From NCBI RefSeq assembly GCF_947179165.1, contig NC_077238.1, positions 37,933,793-37,997,792 of the forward strand: DNA of 64,000 nt, in the 5' to 3' direction. The DNA comes from Solanum dulcamara. Its lineage: Eukaryota; Streptophyta; Magnoliopsida; Solanales; Solanaceae. Position numbers and translations under genes: made by a program. Below the pieces are notes generated by a model. It was not told where the DNA came from. It saw only the letters and a list, made by a program, of their open reading frames with translations, and searched no databases. Numbering within the stretch: position 1 is the first letter of the stretch; each line of letters opens with the position of its first letter. Positions 60,101-64,000 of the stretch are shown here, piece by piece.

Positions 60101-60379
60101 TGTAGGCTTGGTATGTACTCCAGTAGCTTAAGTATGTAAGATTTCCAAGTTGGAAGCTTATGTAAATAAGTCGAGTCCTACAACATTGTTTGACCTCCAA
60201 ATGGTAGCTCTGAAGAATCTTAATAGTTCTTAAGAAGTCTTAAGAAGCTTTTAGAAACTTTAAGAAACTTTAGGAAACCTTAAGAAACTTAAGAGGCTTA
60301 CGATCCTTCCATGAAACTTAAGATTCTTTCAAGAGACTTCAGAATGGTTTCCAAGGTACAAAAGTATGGGGTGTAACAT
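57111..60379 (-). mobile_element. 5' LTR of element 4
   Basis: 3269 bp, aligning throughout with 51125-54412. It keeps the gccgaggaacgtatggcccga tandem array (57810-58000, more copies than in the other LTR) and the palindrome cluster in decayed form (59938-60030: ccacatgg, ccatgtgg). A C-rich run (57509-57530) is expanded compared with the 3' LTR. Confidence 0.92.
57810..58010 (-). repeat. Short tandem array in the element 4 5' LTR
   Basis: About five units of roughly 42 bp, each containing gccgaggaa, a gttcg/tatgg variant, cgatccaca and tcatataataat. The 3' LTR has a shorter, partly diverged version near 51810-51970. The array lies in the transcribed half of the LTR. Confidence 0.75.
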
Positions 60380-60569
60380 AAGACAAGTCCATAGCTCACC
60401 CAAAATCATAATAGAAATAAATGCCATAATAAGTGTCAAAAAATCTCAACACATCCTAAGGTAGAAAGATAAAGGAGTATTGTTCCCGGAACATGGGAAC
60501 TCACCAAAAGTAGTCTTCAAATAAAATCTCAACTAGCCAAGTGGAGGAGAACAAAGAGGAGCACCGGTT

Positions 60570-60592
60570 CCTACATGGTTATATCATGTAGG
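60570..60592 (-). promoter_or_regulatory. Conserved LTR hairpin, family 1 copy 2
   Basis: CCTACATG and CATGTAGG pair perfectly over 8 bp around gttatat. Compared with the usual T-A closing pair the closing pair is G-C, a compensated change. Same place in the LTR as 3098-3120. Confidence 0.62.
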
Positions 60593-62524
60593 CAAAAGAG
60601 TATGAGTTAGTACATTGAATGTACTAAGTATGTACGCATGCATGAACATTGAGAAAATATTAAAATATTTATGTAATATGAAAAATAATGCAATTCATGC
60701 ATAATCAATAATATATATATCCTTTGAAATATTCATTTTGTGGGAAAATCATCATAACCGACATTTAAGACCATGCGAGCTATTACATAAATTCTAAAAT
60801 AATCCTCTACATTGGTCGGGGAGACTACTTGCCGGGTAGAACTTCGTTCACTTCATTTATTTCTTTAACTTTAACTTTAAGGGTTTTTATGGATTCATTA
60901 GTCTAAGCCTACAAGGGCTCCTATGTTGGAACATAGTTAATGAGACAATGGGTTGCTACTAGGATTTTCTTACCGAATCCCACCTCAATTCCCCATTCGG
61001 TGCTAAGTCAATCCCACGGAATAGTTTAATACTTCAAAATATTCATAGCATATAGCTTGAGAATTTAAAATATCATATTCGGTGGAACAACTCATTAAAA
61101 CATTTGCTTATTCAAATATGCAAGAATTATCCTTATTGTATAAAGAATCCATCATTCATTTCATTTCATCATTTTTTTATTTCATAAGGCTCCCTTTTCA
61201 TTATAGACTTTGCTTTCATAAATATTCATTTGGAGTCAAAACTTTCAAGTCAAACTTCATTGATAATATATTAAGACTAGGTGGGTTTAACTCACTTCAA
61301 CTTTCAAACATGTATGTAAATGAAATTAGGCATAAATAATTAGAAATTCATTAATTAAAAAGCATTCCTTAAAACCCACCATGAATTTCAAGAACCTTTA
61401 AAGAGATAAATAGAGAAATTACTTGCAAACCATCAATTCATACATATGAAATCATATTGCATTAAAATAGATCAATAATCATTAGTTTAACCATGATACA
61501 TGCTATTAAGTAAAAATAAGAATTACCAATAAGAAAATATTACTTGAAATCACGAGATTTAGTTAATAGAGTTTTGGACTACATGGGTGAAAGAACCCAT
61601 GGATAAACACCAACATAACTTAGAGTAACGTTTAAAGAAACTAAACATAATTTATCATATAATCAAAATACTATAGGCATGAGAGTGGAAGGAATACTCT
61701 CATTGAATCCCTACATACCTGGAATCCAAAGCGTTACTCAGAATCGAAGAACTTACCAATCACTCTTGAATACTAGCATTTTCTCCTCACCGGAGTATTT
61801 TGTGTACTACCCAAAGTATATGAATCACCAAAATAGTATTTCTACACTACTAAGAACTAAAACTATATTTTGAGAATGAGTAAAGGAGTGTATAAAGAGA
61901 AGAGTTGCTTGAGAAAGCTTGATGAACAAAATGATAAAAAAAAGGTGGGTATTTATAGGTGTGAAGGAGAAATCTAACAATAATTAAAATATTTATAAAG
62001 TAAAATCTTAAAATATAATGGAAGATTGTGATGTCATGGGTGAAGTCAAATGGAGGACTATTGATGTTATGGGTGATGTCAAATGGACTAGATCTTGTAT
62101 GGTTTGTGAGATGAACCTTGTTTTACCGGAATACCCTTTTTCAGAGGTGTGTTTGAAAAAGATAACATCCTCATTAGGATTTGGTGTCTTAATAGGAATT
62201 GTTTCTCTAGAAGTCTACTCTCATTTCGTTCAAGAATCAACTGATTTGGATCATCCTAAGTGAGATATGGATTTTCTTCTACAAATACTCTATTTCATCA
62301 GTACCATATCTTGCAACAATTAATTTATTTGACCTACTTAACCTCTAAAACTTAAAATATAGTCTTACAAAAGTTGTAGGTAATGATGTTTGAGTTATTC
62401 AAAAATTTGATTCACCTAATTTGGACTAACCTATTAAAAGTTATGCCCAAAATACAAAAGAGATATCATTTTCATCGAGAATTGAAATATTATATACAAC
62501 ATTTTTAAGGGGTGTTACATCAGG

Positions 62525-63120
62525 AGTCTCATTCACATATTGCCTAGCATGATGAGCATAGAATTGTTTGTTATGTTGTCCACCCTTAGGTTGAGCTTGG
62601 ACACCTTGTTGCATTTGGCCTTCATAAGATACTTGGCCTTGAAGATGACCTTCTCTACCTTTGTTGGTAAAATGAGGGCACTCAGATTGTCTATGGACTA
62701 CCTTGCCACATCCATAGAAAGCACCCGTTCCCGTCAAACATCTTCCTCCACGATTCTTCCCATATTTTGCACACTTGGGGAATAAAGAGATACTAGCATT
62801 CACTTCGAAGTCACTCCCATAATACTCACTATCTTATAGACCTCGTCAATGAACTTTTGAGGATCCTTATCCACTTTCAAACCGTAGAACTCGGGAGGGT
62901 TTATCCTTGCAAAGGTCCTCACTCTAGAAGCCGGAATAGAAAAATTAGGAAGAGTTGCAACCCCTTGGTTGGACACAACATGGGCCAGCATAGTAATAGC
63001 AGTTCGGAACTCCGAATTAGTTATTTGGTCAGGTAGGGGACCATTATCTTGAGGGACTAGAGGAGCTTGGTTCTCATTAGCATTGATCCCTTTTTGCATA
63101 GGTGCTCTCCTTGGAGACAT
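62525..63120 (-). pseudogene. gag: gag pseudogene of element 2
   Basis: Minus strand, ATG at 63120 (MSPRRAP). An open stretch of 106 codons holds DQITNSEFRTAITMLA, PPEFYGLKVDKDP and VSIMGVTSK, closely matching the element 1 gag N-terminus. At about 62810 the sequence jumps to the knuckle region, so about 590 bp encoding the capsid core is deleted. The first knuckle is damaged (C-A-K-Y), and the second keeps YGCGKVVHRQSEC with its first Cys lost. Ends at the family 1 LTR (62519). Confidence 0.87.
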
Positions 63121-63337
63121 TTCTGAAAATTACAAAGGACAATCATTAGGGAAACAAAGTCTTAGAGTAATCTTCATAGCACGACTTAGAACATAAAAGA
63201 AATGAAGATTTCCTAAAATGCCTTATAGCCTCCTATTCATAGATATGGCATGCTTCAAAACCATGAATAAGGCTCTACTTAACATGACACGTTGGACTTC
63301 CTAAGACATCTTAAACTTGTTGCTCTGATACCAAAGT
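63121..63337 (-). other. Leader and primer site of element 2
   Basis: Minus strand. TGGTATCAGAGCA at 63333-63321 is a perfect initiator-Met primer site, the best preserved in the window. The leader carries the tgaagcatgccatatctatg phrase shared with the other elements. Confidence 0.88.
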
Positions 63338-64000
63338 TTTCATGACCCAACGTAGGGCCTAGTCATAACACATTGATCAAAATCCTAAAAGGCTCCAACC
63401 AAGACACTTGACATATCGTAAGCATACATAAGACAAAGTAAATGCAGAAATAACATACGAGGAATCTAAATTATGAATCATAAAGAGTATAGGACTTGAC
63501 AACATAGACTCTAAAATATATGTCCAATAATGCCTTAACTATATAAGAAGGGTGGGGCTATGACATGTCCCTAGCTCACCCTCAAAACAAATGTAAAAGT
63601 CTTTGAAAGAAATAACAAACTAATATGTCAGACCCCATAAGTCAAAATGCTGAAACAAAAGAACTATTCTAGAAAAGGGAAGAAAATCAGGTTCTACAAC
63701 CCACTGTATGAATCATAGAAGATCCTATGAGTCGTAGGATGACTCGTAAGACTCCCCATGAGGCTTGGAAATTGGACAAAGTGAAGAAGGAGTTTACCAG
63801 TCAACTTGATGACTCATAGAAGCTTAGACTAGTCATAGAAATGATTTGTCAAAAAACTTCATAGACATCAAACTTACAGTTCCAGAACCTACAGGATGAC
63901 TTAAGTCGATGACCCATCGTCAAGACTATGACTCGTAAGAATGAGTCATAAAAGAAGATCTGAGCCTCAGTACTCAGGGCTCCTCCAACACTATAGGATA
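63338..64000 (-). mobile_element. 5' LTR of element 2 (partial, interrupted)
   Basis: 63338-63625 aligns with the first about 290 bases of the 3' LTR (30751 on). At 63626 it is cut by the start of a different LTR. The rest lies beyond the window. Confidence 0.85.
63626..64000 (+). mobile_element. Start of an LTR of the B type, inserted in element 2 5' LTR
   Basis: Begins TGTCAGACCCCATAAGTC, like the 5' terminus of solo LTR B (minus strand from 30409, TGTAAGACCCCAAAAGTC). It carries the same kind of palindrome cluster (gactcgtaagac, cctatgagtcgtagg) at 63715-63930. It continues past the window edge, so its length and TSD are unknown. Confidence 0.75.

Larger units (their letters stand above)
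51125..60379 (-). mobile_element. Element 4: non-autonomous LTR element, LTR family D relative
   Basis: 9.3 kb, minus strand. 5' LTR 60379-57111, primer site 57106-57095, interior 57094-54429, polypurine tract 54428-54413, 3' LTR 54412-51125. Perfect TSD taaga at 51120-51124 and 60380-60384; removing the element restores the family 1 LTR sequence. The interior (2.7 kb) lacks gag, protease and RT and aligns with the interior of element 5. A decayed chromodomain-like tail lies near 54740-54580. The LTRs, about 3.3 kb, are among the longest here. The TSD is intact and the site undisturbed, so this may be one of the younger insertions. Confidence 0.95.
50985..62519 (-). mobile_element. Solo LTR, family 1, copy 2, split by element 4
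   Basis: Two pieces, 50985-51124 and 60385-62519, form one minus-strand LTR that aligns with 1172-3495. It starts (minus strand, from 62519) TGTAACACCCC and is missing only the last 56 bp of the LTR, next to the RT deletion. The right flank tcagg (62520-62524) would be the target duplication, but the left copy was deleted. It sits in the gag of element 2, breaking it right after the zinc-knuckle region. The total retained LTR is 2275 bp against 2324 in copy 1. Confidence 0.9.
30751..64000 (-). mobile_element. Element 2: minus-strand gypsy element split by nested insertions (runs off window)
   Basis: Reading right to left: 5' LTR (63338 to beyond 64000), primer site 63321-63333, leader, gag (63120 down), RT (50984-50290), RNase H (50289-50064 and 34918-34675), integrase (34674-33209), polypurine tract 32937-32951, and 3' LTR 32936-30751. 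The two LTRs align closely (for example the phrases at 30751-31020 and 63338-63620). The pieces are separated by element 3 in RNase H and by a family 1 LTR carrying element 4 between gag and RT. The segment from late gag through protease to early RT is missing. Because the right end lies outside the window no TSD can be checked. Confidence 0.9.

Noticed and set aside
63321..63333. Initiator-Met tRNA sequence
   Set aside because: Only 13 bases complementary to the tRNA 3' end, adjacent to an LTR: a primer-binding site, not a tRNA gene.

Overview
The window is repeat-packed plant nuclear DNA, most likely pericentromeric heterochromatin of a eudicot. Solanaceae is my best guess, from memory of similar LTR ends and initiator-Met primer sites; the sequence alone does not prove it. 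I found no intact host gene, tRNA, rRNA or CRISPR array. Nearly all 64 kb is Ty3/gypsy LTR retrotransposon DNA, mostly chromovirus-like (Tekay/Del-type integrase tail with chromodomain), plus one MULE-like DNA transposon. Every coding region is broken by stops, frameshifts or deletions.

Layout. (1) 288-3885: a plus-strand gag-protease relic (alpha), split by a solo LTR at 1172-3495 with a perfect 5-bp target duplication (TSD). (2) 3886-6470: 5' LTR and leader of element beta, ending at a 260-bp, about 99% inverted repeat (6471-7030). (3) 7024-15716: minus-strand LTR fragments, part of which is a tandem 3.9-kb segmental duplication (units start at 9899 and 13822). (4) 15717-24687: element 1, the most complete gypsy copy (LTR-gag-PR-RT-RH-IN-LTR), inserted in the second duplication unit. 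(5) 25021-26275: MULE-like element with 9-bp TSD. (6) 26937-30409: solo LTR B with perfect TSD, itself carrying an LTR fragment. (7) 30751 to beyond 64000: minus-strand element 2, blown apart by nested insertions.

Insertions inside element 2. Element 3 (plus, 34919-50063) sits in its RNase H and in turn contains element 5 (plus, 39728-47524). A second copy of the 1172-type LTR (minus, 50985-62519) contains element 4 (minus, 51125-60379). Another LTR begins at 63626 inside the 5' LTR of element 2. TSDs support the order: aattt (5 into 3), aatgt/agtgt (3 into 2), taaga (4 into the older LTR).

What stands out. Otherwise dissimilar LTR families share (a) a CCTACATT-loop-AATGTAGG hairpin at a nearly fixed distance (375-396 nt) from the LTR 3' end, (b) a conserved 3' terminus around CTAGGCCCTAGG and GTCGTGACA, and (c) a promoter-proximal cluster of short palindromes whose sequence is specific to each family. 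Elements 4 and 5 look like a non-autonomous pair that share a conserved non-coding interior with an intron-like GT-AG segment. The long hairpin at 6471-7030 is a candidate small-RNA source. All alignments were done by eye; no percentage was computed unless stated.
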